A DNA stretch of 64,000 nucleotides from Poriferisodalis sp965226645 (GTDB lineage: Bacteria > Actinomycetota > Acidimicrobiia > Acidimicrobiales > Poriferisodalaceae), in assembly GCA_965226645.1 (NCBI GenBank), contig CBDDDL010000004.1:248001-312000 (forward strand), written 5' to 3'. The translations under genes and the position numbers were made by a program. The notes beneath the pieces were generated by a model. That model ran no database searches. It was not told the DNA's origin and was given only the letters and a program-made list of their open reading frames with translations. Shown here one piece after another: positions 8,674 to 17,665 of this stretch. Numbering within the stretch: position 1 is the stretch's first letter; each line of letters begins with the position of its first letter.

Positions 8674-10187
8674 CCCCCGCTATTCGCCGCTGCCGACTCG
8701 GCTGCCCATCCGCGGGTCAGCGCGAGAGCGCGACGCCATCGTGCATGGGTCTCATCAGCGGCCCAGCGATCAGCAGAGGGCTCGAAACGGCGCTCAAGCC
8801 GCCATAGAGCGGCGACCTCGTGCGTCGATGACCACACACCTTCGGCAAGGCCGGCCAGCATCGCGGCGCCGAACGCCGTGGTCTCGGTGACTGCAGGGCG
8901 GCTCACGAACGCGTTGAGATGGTCTGCCTGCAAGGTGCACAGCAGGTCGTTCGTGGCTGCACCACCGTCGATTCTCAGTTCCGTGATTGCCCGGCCGGTG
9001 CCAGCGGTCATCGCTTCGACGACATCACGGGTCTGCAGGGCCATGGACTCGATAGTGGCCCGTGCGACGTGGGCGGGTCGGGTGGCGAACGTCATGCCGA
9101 ACAGTGCCGCGCGCGCATCGGGATCCCACCACGGGCTCCCGAGCCCGGCAAACGCCGGCACCATCACGACCCCAGCGCTGTCGGTTACCGATACGGCCAA
9201 GGCTTCGGCTTCGGAAGGACTCGTGACCATGTCGAGACCGTCACGAAGCCAGCCCACAGCGGCGCCGGTTGCGAAGATCGAGCCCTCGAGCGCATAGATG
9301 GGGCCGTCACCGAGATCCCACGCAATCGTCGTAAGCAGTCCGTCGATTGGTTCCGGGCAGACGTTCCCGACGTTCATCAGCACAAACGAGCCCGTCCCGT
9401 AGGTGTTCTTCGCCATGCCGACGGAATGGCAGCCCTGGCCGAACAGCGCCGCCTGCTGGTCACCGGCGACGCCGCTGACTGCGATGCCGGCGCCGAGTGC
9501 GGTCGTGTGCGCAGTGAGGCAGAAGCGGCCGGACGACGGCCTGACCTCGGGCAGGGCATTGGCCGGAACCGACAGCAGATCGCACATCTGCGACGACCAC
9601 CGGCCTTCTGCGATGTCGTACAGCAGCGTCCGCGAGGCATTGGTGGCATCGGTGACGAAGGCTGTGCCGCCGCTGAGCTTCCACATCAGCCAACTGTCCA
9701 CAGTGCCCAATGCAAGATCGGGACCGCTCTCGACTCCACCGTCGCGCAGCAGCCATTCGGCCTTCGTACCGCTGAAGTACGGGCTGAGCACCAACCCGGT
9801 GAGCCGGCGAACTTCGCTCTGGTAGCCGCTGGCCTCGAGTTCGGCACAACGTCGGGCTGTCCGGACGTCCTGCCACACAATGGCCGGCGCGAGGGGTTGG
9901 CCGCTGCGGCGATCCCACGCCACCACGGTCTCGCGCTGGTTCGTGATCCCGAGCGCCGACACTGCCGGTGGGTGCCCGTCGTTGCTCTCCCGAAGCGATT
10001 CGCACAATTCGTCCAGGGTGGCTGTCGTTGCTTCCCAGATCTCGTTGGGATCGTGCTCGACCCAGCCGGGAGCTGGGTAGTGCTGTGGAAAAACTCGGTA
10101 CGCGTAGCCGATTTCGGTGCCGGACTCGTCTATGGCCATCGATCGGACGCCGGTGGTGCCTGCGTCAATCGCTACGACTACTGCCAT
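8670..10187 (-). CDS. glpK: Glycerol kinase
   Basis: Glycerol kinase phosphorylates glycerol to sn-glycerol 3-phosphate with ATP. At 505 residues it has the usual family length. The N-terminal FGGY domain begins AIDAGTTGVRSMA, then HDPNEIWE, ITNQRET and WQDVRTA around the glycerol site; the ATP domain has GVAGDQQAALFGQ and NTYGTGSF, and the family pattern RIDGGAATNDLL comes later. The start at 10187 gives the canonical N-terminus; the longer open frame upstream reads through the gap to trkA and lacks family similarity. No glpF or glpD lies nearby. It is divergent from trkA. Confidence 0.93.
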   Translation of the reverse strand: MAVVVAIDAGTTGVRSMAIDESGTEIGYAYRVFPQHYPAPGWVEHDPNEIWEATTATLDELCESLRESNDGHPPAVSALGITNQRETVVAWDRRSGQPLAPAIVWQDVRTARRCAELEASGYQSEVRRLTGLVLSPYFSGTKAEWLLRDGGVESGPDLALGTVDSWLMWKLSGGTAFVTDATNASRTLLYDIAEGRWSSQMCDLLSVPANALPEVRPSSGRFCLTAHTTALGAGIAVSGVAGDQQAALFGQGCHSVGMAKNTYGTGSFVLMNVGNVCPEPIDGLLTTIAWDLGDGPIYALEGSIFATGAAVGWLRDGLDMVTSPSEAEALAVSVTDSAGVVMVPAFAGLGSPWWDPDARAALFGMTFATRPAHVARATIESMALQTRDVVEAMTAGTGRAITELRIDGGAATNDLLCTLQADHLNAFVSRPAVTETTAFGAAMLAGLAEGVWSSTHEVAALWRLERRFEPSADRWAADETHARWRRALALTRGWAAESAAANSGG

Positions 10188-10320
10188 TGGCGGACTGCAG
10201 TTCCGATGTCCATGACGGTCGTTCCCACTTTCGGGACCAGTCTGGCTGCCCAGTCTGGCTACAGGGAGTTCCCGCCACGGTGACGGTCGGTTCGCTCGAC
10301 CCGCAGTAGCGTTCCCCACT

Positions 10321-11664
10321 GTGAGGATTGTGGTGGTCGGTGCCGGCGAGGTCGGCAGCTACATCGCCGAACGCCTCAGCCGCGAGGGCAATGATGTCGT
10401 GGTCATTGACCACCATTCGGGTCGGCTCGATGCACTCGCGTCCGAGTTCGATCTCCTCACAGTGAATGGCAGCGGTACCAACCCTCGGGTGCTGTCGGAG
10501 GCAGGGCTCGATCGAGCAGAAGTTGTCGTCGCAGTCACCGACTCCGATGAGGTGAACCTGCTGGCCTGCATGCAGGCCAAGCAGGCGGGAGTACCGGCGG
10601 CAGTCGCTCGGTTGCAGGACAGCGACCTCCGCGGGGCGCCAGGCCGGGCGATGCGTGCCGCAATCGGCGTGGACCTCGTTCTCGACCCCGACGAGCAGAC
10701 AGCTGACGCCATCATGGATCTGCTCCTCTACCACGGCGCTTCGGATGTCAACGAGCTCGCGAACGGTGAGGTGCTCGTTGTCGGTGCTCGTCTCGCCGAC
10801 GATGCCCCGCTTGTCGGCAAGACCATGGCCGAAATCGGCGCGTACTACGAGCCCGAATGGGATTTCATCTTCGGTGCGCTGTCGCGTGGCGGCGAGGTGA
10901 GCGTGATGCGGCGCGAGACCACGCTGGAGCCCAACGATCTTCTCCGAGTGGTCTGCCGGCGCCAGGGACGGCGCGAACTCATGGAGATCATGGGGATGAG
11001 CCGGACAGACCTCCGCCGAGTGATGATCCTGGGCGGCGGCCGCACGGCAGGGCTGCTTGCAGGCCGGCTCATCGAACGTCACGTCGATGTCGTCATCATC
11101 GAAATGCGCTACGAACGCTGCATGGAGTTGAGCGAGCGCCATGCTGGCGCCTTGGTGCTGCACGGCGACATCACCGACATCGATGTCCTCGCTCGCGAGG
11201 ACATCGGCAGCTTCGACGCCGTCGTGGCCGCAACCGGCGAGGACGACGCAAACGTCCTGGCCTGCCTGTACGCCAAGTCCGAGGGGGCCGGTGAGACCAT
11301 CGCCGTCGTGCACCGCTTGTCGCTCCTGCCGTTGCTCGAACAGGTCGGCATCGATGCTGCGCTGTCGCCACGAACCGCTAGCGCCAACATGGTCCTGCGC
11401 ATGGTGCGCGGCGGAGTGACCGCAGTGGCCACCTTCCTCGAAGGAGACGTCGAAATCCTCGAATTCGAGGTGAGCTCTGGCTCACGGGCCGACGGATCGG
11501 TGGTGCGAGACTTGCACTTGCCTGGCCAGATGCTGCTTGCGGCGATCGTTCGCGACGGCAAGGCCCGCATCGCTCGGGGCCGCAGCGAACTGAGGGCGCG
11601 GGACCACGTAGTCGCCTTTGTAACGCCGGACTGCGTGGACGAGGTCAAGCAGGCCTTTCGGTGA
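10321..11664 (+). CDS. trkA: Trk system potassium uptake regulatory protein TrkA
   Basis: TrkA is the cytosolic gating ring of the Trk/Ktr potassium transporter and binds NAD(H) or ATP. The 447-residue protein has two RCK_N Rossmann domains, the first with GAGEVG at 7-12 and the acidic VIDHH end of beta-2, and the second with MILGGGRTAG near 238. Each is followed by an RCK_C domain. Start is GTG. The stop overlaps the GTG of the next gene, trkH1, so translation is coupled. Adjacent trkH genes make the transporter assignment secure. Confidence 0.95.
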   Translation: MRIVVVGAGEVGSYIAERLSREGNDVVVIDHHSGRLDALASEFDLLTVNGSGTNPRVLSEAGLDRAEVVVAVTDSDEVNLLACMQAKQAGVPAAVARLQDSDLRGAPGRAMRAAIGVDLVLDPDEQTADAIMDLLLYHGASDVNELANGEVLVVGARLADDAPLVGKTMAEIGAYYEPEWDFIFGALSRGGEVSVMRRETTLEPNDLLRVVCRRQGRRELMEIMGMSRTDLRRVMILGGGRTAGLLAGRLIERHVDVVIIEMRYERCMELSERHAGALVLHGDITDIDVLAREDIGSFDAVVAATGEDDANVLACLYAKSEGAGETIAVVHRLSLLPLLEQVGIDAALSPRTASANMVLRMVRGGVTAVATFLEGDVEILEFEVSSGSRADGSVVRDLHLPGQMLLAAIVRDGKARIARGRSELRARDHVVAFVTPDCVDEVKQAFR

Positions 11665-13292
11665 CACCTCGTCCGGCGCGCCGGGCTCCCCAAAAGAACC
11701 GATTGCGCCGATTGGTGGTGCGTGCGGCCAGAGGAGCCGACGGGGCACTGCGATACTGGGCCCGAGGCCCGTACGAATCGACGTTGGCTGTGACCGTCCT
11801 CGTGGTGCTGGCGAGTTCGCTGCCCGTGTTCATCCTGTGTGCCGCATTCGATTGGCTCGTAGGCGATCGCGTCGCCGCGAGCGGTGTGCGCGGATCCGAC
11901 GCCGTCGAACTGACCGCAGCCGGTCTCCTCATTGCCGTGATAGCGCTCGCCCTGCTGCGGATGTGTCGATTTGAACGGCGCATCACCGAGCGCCAAACTC
12001 TGACCGCCTTGGCGCTTGCCGCGTTCGCCGCCGTCGGAGCGGTCGCGGTCGCGCACGTCGCGACCGGCGCAGTCCCGCCATCAGCGTTGGCTACTGCGTT
12101 TGCGGAGGCCGCCGCCACGGTCACCGGTACGAATAGCACCAGCCTGTCCCCGGAGAGCCTCGGCGCCGGAATGCTGGCACTGCGGGCATTCGGCCAGTGG
12201 CTGGGTGCCGCGGCGCTCATCATGGTCTTGGTTCGCGTGCTTCCGCACCTGGGCGTCGGCGGCTTGGATACTGATGGGGGAGTGGCGACTCGTTCGGCGC
12301 GACGGCTGGCCCCTCGCAGTGCCGGCACGATGGGACGGCTTTTGCTGCTCTATGGCGCGCTGACCGTGACGACATGGATCGCGTATGCGTTGGCGGGAAT
12401 GCCAGTGCTGCAAAGCGGATTGCATGCACTGACCACGGTGTCGACGGGCGGTTTCTCGACACAAGCCGGATCAATTGGTGCCTTCGGATCCGGTGCCGTG
12501 GAGTGGGTCGCCATCTTCGGGATGGCGGCCGGCGGCGTCAGCTTGCCCCTTATGTTTCTGGCCATCAGACGCCGCGACCCCGCTCGCTTCGTGCGCAGCT
12601 ACGAATTCCGGCTGTACGTGACGATCATCGTGCTGGTGGCTGCAGGGATCGCACTGTGGACGGAGGGCGACTTCGGTACGGATCACATCCGTGGGGCACT
12701 GTTTGCCGCCGTTTCCGCCATCTCGACGACAGGCTTCGAGACGTTGTCCATCGTCGATCTGTCCGCAGGCAGCCAGGCACTGCTGGTGTTGCTCATGCTC
12801 TTAGGCGGCATGAGCGCCTCTTTGGCCGGCGGCTTCAAAGTGGTGCGCCTGTTGACGCTGGTGTCATACATCAGGCGGGAACTTCGCAGGGCGGTTCATC
12901 CGGCGTTGGCCGAGCGATTGCACCTGGGACGCTCGACGATTTCGGAATCCAGCATGGGCCGCATCGTCGGCGAGCTGCTGTTGGCCACGCTCCTCGTGAT
13001 CCCGGCATCCATCGCCCTCGCTGCGAGCGGCCTCGACGTCGTCGACGCTCTGTCGTATGCAGTGTCAATGTTGTCCAATGTCGGGCCGGCGCTCGGTGCA
13101 GCAGGCTCAACCGGACATCTGCAAGCGCTCGGCTCGTTGGGTCGGGTGACCGCGGGCCTGTTGATGCTTCTCGGCCGGGTGTCGGTCACCGCCATGGTGG
13201 TTGCGCTCACCGTCGCTGCATATCCAGCAGCCAGCGCCGCCCGCCATGGCCCCTGGCGTCGGCGCAGGGTGTACGGAATGCGGCTGCAATGA
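11661..13292 (+). CDS. TrkH-family potassium transporter subunit, first copy
   Basis: A 543-residue membrane protein of the TrkH/KtrB superfamily, with an arginine-rich N-terminus and about eight to ten hydrophobic segments. The four pore loops can be traced by their glycines: TVTGTNS, TVSTGGFST, SAISTTGFET and SMLSNVGPALG. The first loop departs from the usual FTCTGAT form, so selectivity or pairing may differ from the next copy. It overlaps trkA by four bases (GTGA) and the next trkH by four (ATGA). It might form a homodimer or a heterodimer with the second copy. Confidence 0.88.
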   Translation: MTPRPARRAPQKNRLRRLVVRAARGADGALRYWARGPYESTLAVTVLVVLASSLPVFILCAAFDWLVGDRVAASGVRGSDAVELTAAGLLIAVIALALLRMCRFERRITERQTLTALALAAFAAVGAVAVAHVATGAVPPSALATAFAEAAATVTGTNSTSLSPESLGAGMLALRAFGQWLGAAALIMVLVRVLPHLGVGGLDTDGGVATRSARRLAPRSAGTMGRLLLLYGALTVTTWIAYALAGMPVLQSGLHALTTVSTGGFSTQAGSIGAFGSGAVEWVAIFGMAAGGVSLPLMFLAIRRRDPARFVRSYEFRLYVTIIVLVAAGIALWTEGDFGTDHIRGALFAAVSAISTTGFETLSIVDLSAGSQALLVLLMLLGGMSASLAGGFKVVRLLTLVSYIRRELRRAVHPALAERLHLGRSTISESSMGRIVGELLLATLLVIPASIALAASGLDVVDALSYAVSMLSNVGPALGAAGSTGHLQALGSLGRVTAGLLMLLGRVSVTAMVVALTVAAYPAASAARHGPWRRRRVYGMRLQ

Positions 13293-14860
13293 GGACCGCG
13301 GCAGGTGTGCTCGACGGACGTATCGAATCGACACCTGTTCGAGTAAGTGGTGCGGCGCTGCTCTTCGTCGCTACCGGCATGGTGCTGTCTGCTGCAGTCG
13401 CCTGGGTGGACGGAGGAGGCGGCACGCTGGCGCTGCTCGCATCTGCGGGTTTCACTGCCGCTGTCGGCGGCCTGCTGATGGGCGGGTCGGTCGTGTCAGC
13501 GCGCGCAGATTCGCCGCTGGCGTTCGCTGCGGTGGCTTGGGCCTGGCTGGCGGTCTCGGTGGCCGGCGCTCTGCCGTTCCTGGTTGGGGGAGTGATTCCT
13601 TGGGGCGAGTTCGACAATGCCCTGTTTGAGTCGATCTCGGGCTTCACCTGCACAGGAGCCACGATCCTCGCCGACATCGACTCGGTGCCCGCTGGCATTC
13701 TCTTCTTCCGCAGCATGATCCAGTGGTTCGGTGGCATGGGCCTCATCGTGCTCGCTGTGGGCGTACTGCCAGCGCTGAAAGTCGGAGGACTCGAACTCAT
13801 CGCTAACGAAGCACCCGGCCCGACTGCGGACCGCTTCACGCCACGCATTGCCGAGACAGCGAGGCGCTTGTGGATGCTCTACGGCGGTTTGACGCTCGCG
13901 GTCGCAGTCGCACTCCTCATCGCAGGCATGAGCCTGTTCGACGCTGTCGCCCACGCATTCACCACGGTTGCGACGGGCGGGTATTCCACGCATTCGGCTT
14001 CGATTGCCTACTTCGACTCGATTGGGATCGAGCTGGTGCTCATCGCCGGGATGGTGGTATGCGCCGTGAACTTCTCGCTGCACTGGCACACGATCATGCG
14101 CAGTCGCTCGATGCTGCGGGGATACTCAGAATTGCGCTGGTACCTCGGGTTGCTCGGGGGAGCCCTGCTGATGCTGCTGTGGTTGAACTCGCCGAAGATG
14201 AGCTTCGGCACCAATATCCGCGAATCGCTCTTCTATGCCACGTCGCTGGGGACGAGCACCGGATTCGGTACGTCCGATTTCACCGATCTGGTGTTTTGGG
14301 CCCCGGCATCCCACATGGTGCTGTTGGTGCTGATGGTGGTCGGCGGGATGACCGGGTCGACGGCTGGGGGCATGAAAGTGCTTCGATTGCAGGTCGTGGC
14401 GCGCTACGCGGTGCGCGAGGTGATCCGTGCTCGTCACCCTCGTGCAGTCCTGCCGATGCGAATCGGAGACACCATTGTCGCCGAAGACATCGCAGCGCGG
14501 GCGCTGGGCTTTGTACTGCTGTACCTGGGATTGATCGTCATTGGCGGCGTCATGATCACTGCGCTCGGAGCCGATCTCGAGACCGGCTTCTCAGGGGCAG
14601 TGTCAGCTATCGGCAATGCCGGGCCGGCACTGGGTGACGCCGGCCCAACCTCAACAGCGTTGGCATTCCCGCGGGAATCCAGACCGGTCCTCATGGCGCT
14701 GATGCTGTTCGGGCGGCTCGAGGTGTTCCCGGCGATGTTGATGTTCGTTGCTGCGTTGCGAGCGACGACGCGGTCACGGCATGGACGTCAAGGAGATCGA
14801 CGGCTTCTGCGGCGATCGGAGCACAGGTTCAGCCGGCCGCAGCAGCGCTCTGGAGATTGA
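13289..14860 (+). CDS. trkH: TrkH-family potassium transporter subunit, second copy
   Basis: A 523-residue potassium-translocating subunit. The four filter loops are canonical: FTCTGATIL, TVATGGYST, LGTSTGFGT and SAIGNAGPALG. WFGGMGLIVL and TGSTAGGMKVLR, both typical of TrkH, are also present. The ATG at 13289 overlaps the stop of the first copy and was preferred over a much longer open frame that runs back through that gene. The 3' end overlaps the convergent GerMN lipoprotein gene by 32 bases. With TrkA it should take up potassium driven by the membrane potential. Confidence 0.93.
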   Translation: MRTAAGVLDGRIESTPVRVSGAALLFVATGMVLSAAVAWVDGGGGTLALLASAGFTAAVGGLLMGGSVVSARADSPLAFAAVAWAWLAVSVAGALPFLVGGVIPWGEFDNALFESISGFTCTGATILADIDSVPAGILFFRSMIQWFGGMGLIVLAVGVLPALKVGGLELIANEAPGPTADRFTPRIAETARRLWMLYGGLTLAVAVALLIAGMSLFDAVAHAFTTVATGGYSTHSASIAYFDSIGIELVLIAGMVVCAVNFSLHWHTIMRSRSMLRGYSELRWYLGLLGGALLMLLWLNSPKMSFGTNIRESLFYATSLGTSTGFGTSDFTDLVFWAPASHMVLLVLMVVGGMTGSTAGGMKVLRLQVVARYAVREVIRARHPRAVLPMRIGDTIVAEDIAARALGFVLLYLGLIVIGGVMITALGADLETGFSGAVSAIGNAGPALGDAGPTSTALAFPRESRPVLMALMLFGRLEVFPAMLMFVAALRATTRSRHGRQGDRRLLRRSEHRFSRPQQRSGD

Positions 14861-15473
14861 GGGGCCCGAGCTCGTTGAAGTCTTCAATCCGGAGTGCGCG
14901 GGGACGCTCGCCGGGGCGGACCTGAGCGATCGTTCCGGCCCCGTCCGGGAGCGATTGCGCTACACCGTCGAGGAAAATGAGCACCCCCTGGGTGTCACGT
15001 GCCAGTGACGAGGCGGTCAGCACGAGTTGCGCCACAGCACGGATGCGCTGCGCTCCCTCGACTTCGAAAAAGACCGAGTTCATGTGGACCGACACCACGT
15101 TGTTGCGAGACAGCTGGACGTCCACTACCTCGGTGCCTGCGGGAATTGCGGACTCCAGCCCGGTCTCGGCCTCGGCCGGGGTCGGACCCGCCAGCAGATC
15201 GTTGAGCGGCGCATCGAGGAACACGGGTGCGGCGAGCGGTCGCTGAAGCTCGACGAGGCGACCGTCGCGCAGGAAGAACACTGCATGCAGGGATGTGTCA
15301 GGAGCCGTTGGGGTTCCGGGGTCCGGCTGAGCGTCAGTGGACGGAAAGACGCCGGACGGCACTTCGACCACAGACGGCGCGGCATCGGTCGGCAGACCGC
15401 AGCTGGCGAGCACTGCAACGCATGCGAGCAGTGCCCCCCCGCAGCGTCGTGGCCCCCACAACCGAGACATCAT
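14829..15473 (-). CDS. GerMN-domain lipoprotein, LpqB-like partner of MtrAB
   Basis: A 214-residue exported lipoprotein. The signal peptide ends in the lipobox LASC, and after it a proline- and serine-rich linker leads to a GerMN domain (PLNDLLAGPTPAE, then SVHMNSVFFEV, then QLVLTASSLARDTQGVLI). In mycobacteria mtrA-mtrB-lpqB form one operon in which LpqB interacts with the sensor kinase. The gene order here is the same, with the start four bases inside the kinase stop. It is much shorter than mycobacterial LpqB, which has an added beta-propeller; only the GerMN module is present here. Confidence 0.85.
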   Translation of the reverse strand: MMSRLWGPRRCGGALLACVAVLASCGLPTDAAPSVVEVPSGVFPSTDAQPDPGTPTAPDTSLHAVFFLRDGRLVELQRPLAAPVFLDAPLNDLLAGPTPAEAETGLESAIPAGTEVVDVQLSRNNVVSVHMNSVFFEVEGAQRIRAVAQLVLTASSLARDTQGVLIFLDGVAQSLPDGAGTIAQVRPGERPRALRIEDFNELGPLNLQSAAAAG

Positions 15474-16885
15474 CGATGCCCCGCTATCGGGAGCTCGACG
15501 ACGAAGCGAGCACCTCGTTCTCCGTCGGTCCTGGATTCGACGTGGACAGAGCCGCCATGGCGCCGCGTGTGCTCGTACACGAGCGCCAACCCCAGACCTG
15601 CGCCGCTGCCGGCGCCTCGCTTACGCGCTGCGGCGCCGCGTGTGAACCGCTCGAACACCAGCTCGCGCTCGGACGGGCTGACTCCAGGCCCGGAGTCCTC
15701 GACGGCGATCCTCACGGAGTTGTCGGGGTGCGAAATCTCGACACGAGTCGCGCCGCCCCCGTGCTTCTCGGCATTGCGCAACAGGTTGTCGAAGACCTGC
15801 GCGAGACCTCGTTTGTCACCGATCACCACAGAACTCACCGCTGCTGGACTGATTTCCAGAGTGATATTGCTGTCCATCGCTTTCACCCGGTGCTGGACCA
15901 GTTCGGTGACGTTCACGAGACCGCGCTCGAAGACTGAACCGTGGGCATCGGGCCGCGAGATCTCGAGCAGATCCTGCACAAGTTGCTCGAAACGGTCGAT
16001 CTCCGAGGCCAGCAGGTCGAGCGCCGTGGCGCCCTGAGACGAGAGCTCGTCCCGGTGGCCGTTCAAGTAGTCGATGGAACTGCGAAGTGTCTGTAGTGGC
16101 GAACGCAGTTCGTGGCTGACGTCCGAGGCGAAACGTGCGTCTCGCGCGATGCGCCGCTCCATGGCATCGGCCATGTCGTTGAAAGATTCCACAATGACCG
16201 CAAGATCCGGATCGTCGCTGCGCTCGACGCGCGTGTCGAAGCGTCCGTGCGCGATCGAATTCGCGGCATCGGACACGTTGGCAAGCGGACGCAGGAGGCG
16301 ACCGCCAGCCCACGCGCCGATGGCGACGCCGATGAGGACGGTCAGTGCGCCGCCGACACCGAGGATCAGTCGCAGGCTGCTCAGCGTGGCCTCGATCTCC
16401 GACAGCGGGACAACCTCGAAGTACAGGGTTTCGCTGAGCTGCGAGACCGCAGCGGGGCGCAGGCGAAGACCGAGCGCTAGCTGCGGCACGCCGTCGAGCC
16501 GGTATCGCATCACATAGGCCCGGTTCGAATTCTCCGCGACATTGACCATCTCAGCGGGGAGGTCACTGGGCACCAGCGACGGTGACCTCCAGGTGTCGGG
16601 CCCCGTGCGCACGATGGAGCGGCTGCCACTCAGGCTGGGCAGTGACTCGAGCAAGACGGCGAAGTCCGGACTCTCAGCCCGAAGCGAGCCTTGGACCTGC
16701 TTCGCATTGGCGAAGAATTGCGCTTCGGAAGATTCCTGGCGAAGGCCCAGCATCGAGTTTCGTGACAACCCGTAGGTGATCACCACGAGCAACGATGCCG
16801 CGATCAGCGCCCCCAAAGTGAATGCGCCGACAACGCGCGCTCGTAACGGCAATCGCCGCAGAGGACGCGGCCGGCGCAGCGCCAT
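15470..16885 (-). CDS. mtrB: Sensor histidine kinase, MtrB-like
   Basis: A 471-residue membrane kinase. It has a first transmembrane helix at about 14-38, an extracytoplasmic sensor of about 140 residues, a second helix near 180-200, and a HAMP domain ending in AHGRFDTRV. The dimerisation domain carries the phospho-accepting histidine in DVSHELRSPL. The ATPase domain shows NLLRNAEKHG (N box), EDSGPGV (G1) and GLGLALV (G2). It lies one base downstream of the response regulator gene and overlaps the lipoprotein gene, matching the actinobacterial mtrAB-lpqB order. MtrB senses cell-envelope and division state. The exact ortholog assignment rests on synteny and domain order. Confidence 0.88.
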   Translation of the reverse strand: MALRRPRPLRRLPLRARVVGAFTLGALIAASLLVVITYGLSRNSMLGLRQESSEAQFFANAKQVQGSLRAESPDFAVLLESLPSLSGSRSIVRTGPDTWRSPSLVPSDLPAEMVNVAENSNRAYVMRYRLDGVPQLALGLRLRPAAVSQLSETLYFEVVPLSEIEATLSSLRLILGVGGALTVLIGVAIGAWAGGRLLRPLANVSDAANSIAHGRFDTRVERSDDPDLAVIVESFNDMADAMERRIARDARFASDVSHELRSPLQTLRSSIDYLNGHRDELSSQGATALDLLASEIDRFEQLVQDLLEISRPDAHGSVFERGLVNVTELVQHRVKAMDSNITLEISPAAVSSVVIGDKRGLAQVFDNLLRNAEKHGGGATRVEISHPDNSVRIAVEDSGPGVSPSERELVFERFTRGAAARKRGAGSGAGLGLALVYEHTRRHGGSVHVESRTDGERGARFVVELPIAGHR

Positions 16886-16886
16886 G

Positions 16887-17567
16887 TCAACCCCGCAGCT
16901 TGTAGCCCATGCCGCGGGCGGTTGCGACGTAGCGCGGGCGGGCGGGATCGTCCTCGATCTTCAAACGCAGCCGGCGAACGTGCACGTCCACGAGTCGACC
17001 ATCGCCGAAGTAGTCGTATCCCCAGACGCGCTCCAGCAGCTGCTCGCGGCTCATGACCTTGCCGGGGTTGTCAGACAGTTCGCAGAGCAGTCGGAACTCG
17101 GTCTTCGTCAGATGCAACTCTTCGCCGTTCTTGCGCACGACTCCTTCGTCGGGATAGATCTCGAGGTCGCCGATGAGCCTGGGCAGGTCGTTGCCGTCGA
17201 CGGTGCGGCTTCTGCGCAGCAATGCCCTGATGCGAGCCGAGAGCTCCTTCGGCGCGAACGGTTTCGTGAGGTAGTCGTCGGCGCCAGCTTCGAGTCCCGC
17301 AACGATGTCGTGAGTGTCGTCGCGGGCGGTGACCATGATGATCGGCACGTGGCTTGTTCGCCGGATGGACCGGCACAGTTCGAAGCCATCGAGACCGGGC
17401 AGCATGATGTCGACAAGAACGACGTCGGTGTTGTCCGGATTGAAGCCCTCCAGGGCGTCTTCGCACGATTCGGCCTCCGACACACGCCAGCCTTCGTCCT
17501 CGAGGGCGAGCCGCAGGGCCGTGCGGATTCGCTCGTCGTCCTCGACAACCAAGACGTTCGTCGTCAC
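16887..17567 (-). CDS. mtrA: OmpR-family response regulator, MtrA-like
   Basis: A 226-residue two-domain regulator, the same length as MtrA of mycobacteria (228). The receiver domain has the acidic pair in VVEDDERIR, the phospho-accepting aspartate in VLVDIMLPGLDGF, the threonine in MVTARDD and the lysine in YLTKPFAP. The winged helix ends in VDVHVRRLRLKIE and ATARGMGYKLRG. The start is GTG at 17567, chosen because the family begins at TTNVLVVEDD. In relatives MtrA controls cell-wall and division genes. Just upstream are three 18-base repeats spaced 29 bases apart, a possible operator. Confidence 0.9.
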   Translation of the reverse strand: MTTNVLVVEDDERIRTALRLALEDEGWRVSEAESCEDALEGFNPDNTDVVLVDIMLPGLDGFELCRSIRRTSHVPIIMVTARDDTHDIVAGLEAGADDYLTKPFAPKELSARIRALLRRSRTVDGNDLPRLIGDLEIYPDEGVVRKNGEELHLTKTEFRLLCELSDNPGKVMSREQLLERVWGYDYFGDGRLVDVHVRRLRLKIEDDPARPRYVATARGMGYKLRG

Positions 17568-17582
17568 AGTGTTGCCGTCGTC

Positions 17583-17658
17583 TCGCAGGTGCTCACTGTG
17601 TCTCCGGTATCTCGCAGGTGCTCGTTGTGACCTCGTAGCTTCGCAGGTGCTCGCTGTG
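17583..17658 (-). promoter_or_regulatory. Three direct repeats upstream of mtrA, 29-base period
   Basis: The 18-base core TCGCAGGTGCTC-A/G-C/T-TGTG occurs at 17583-17600, 17612-17629 and 17641-17658, exactly 29 bases apart. On the mtrA strand it reads CACA-G/A-C/T-GAGCACCTGCGA. The repeats fill most of the 98-base gap ahead of mtrA. Because 29 is not a multiple of three, they are not a coding repeat. Their position suggests a cooperative regulator site, possibly MtrA itself; this is inference. Confidence 0.6.
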
Positions 17659-17665
17659 CCGCCGT

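Noticed and set aside
12374..13288. A very long frame running through trkH1 into trkH2.
   Set aside because: Only the part from 13289 shows TrkH features; the upstream stretch is an arginine-rich shadow of the first gene.
17568..17665. CRISPR-like array, because of three regular repeats with a fixed 29-base period.
   Set aside because: Spacers are only 11 bases, there are just three cores, and no cas genes are near.
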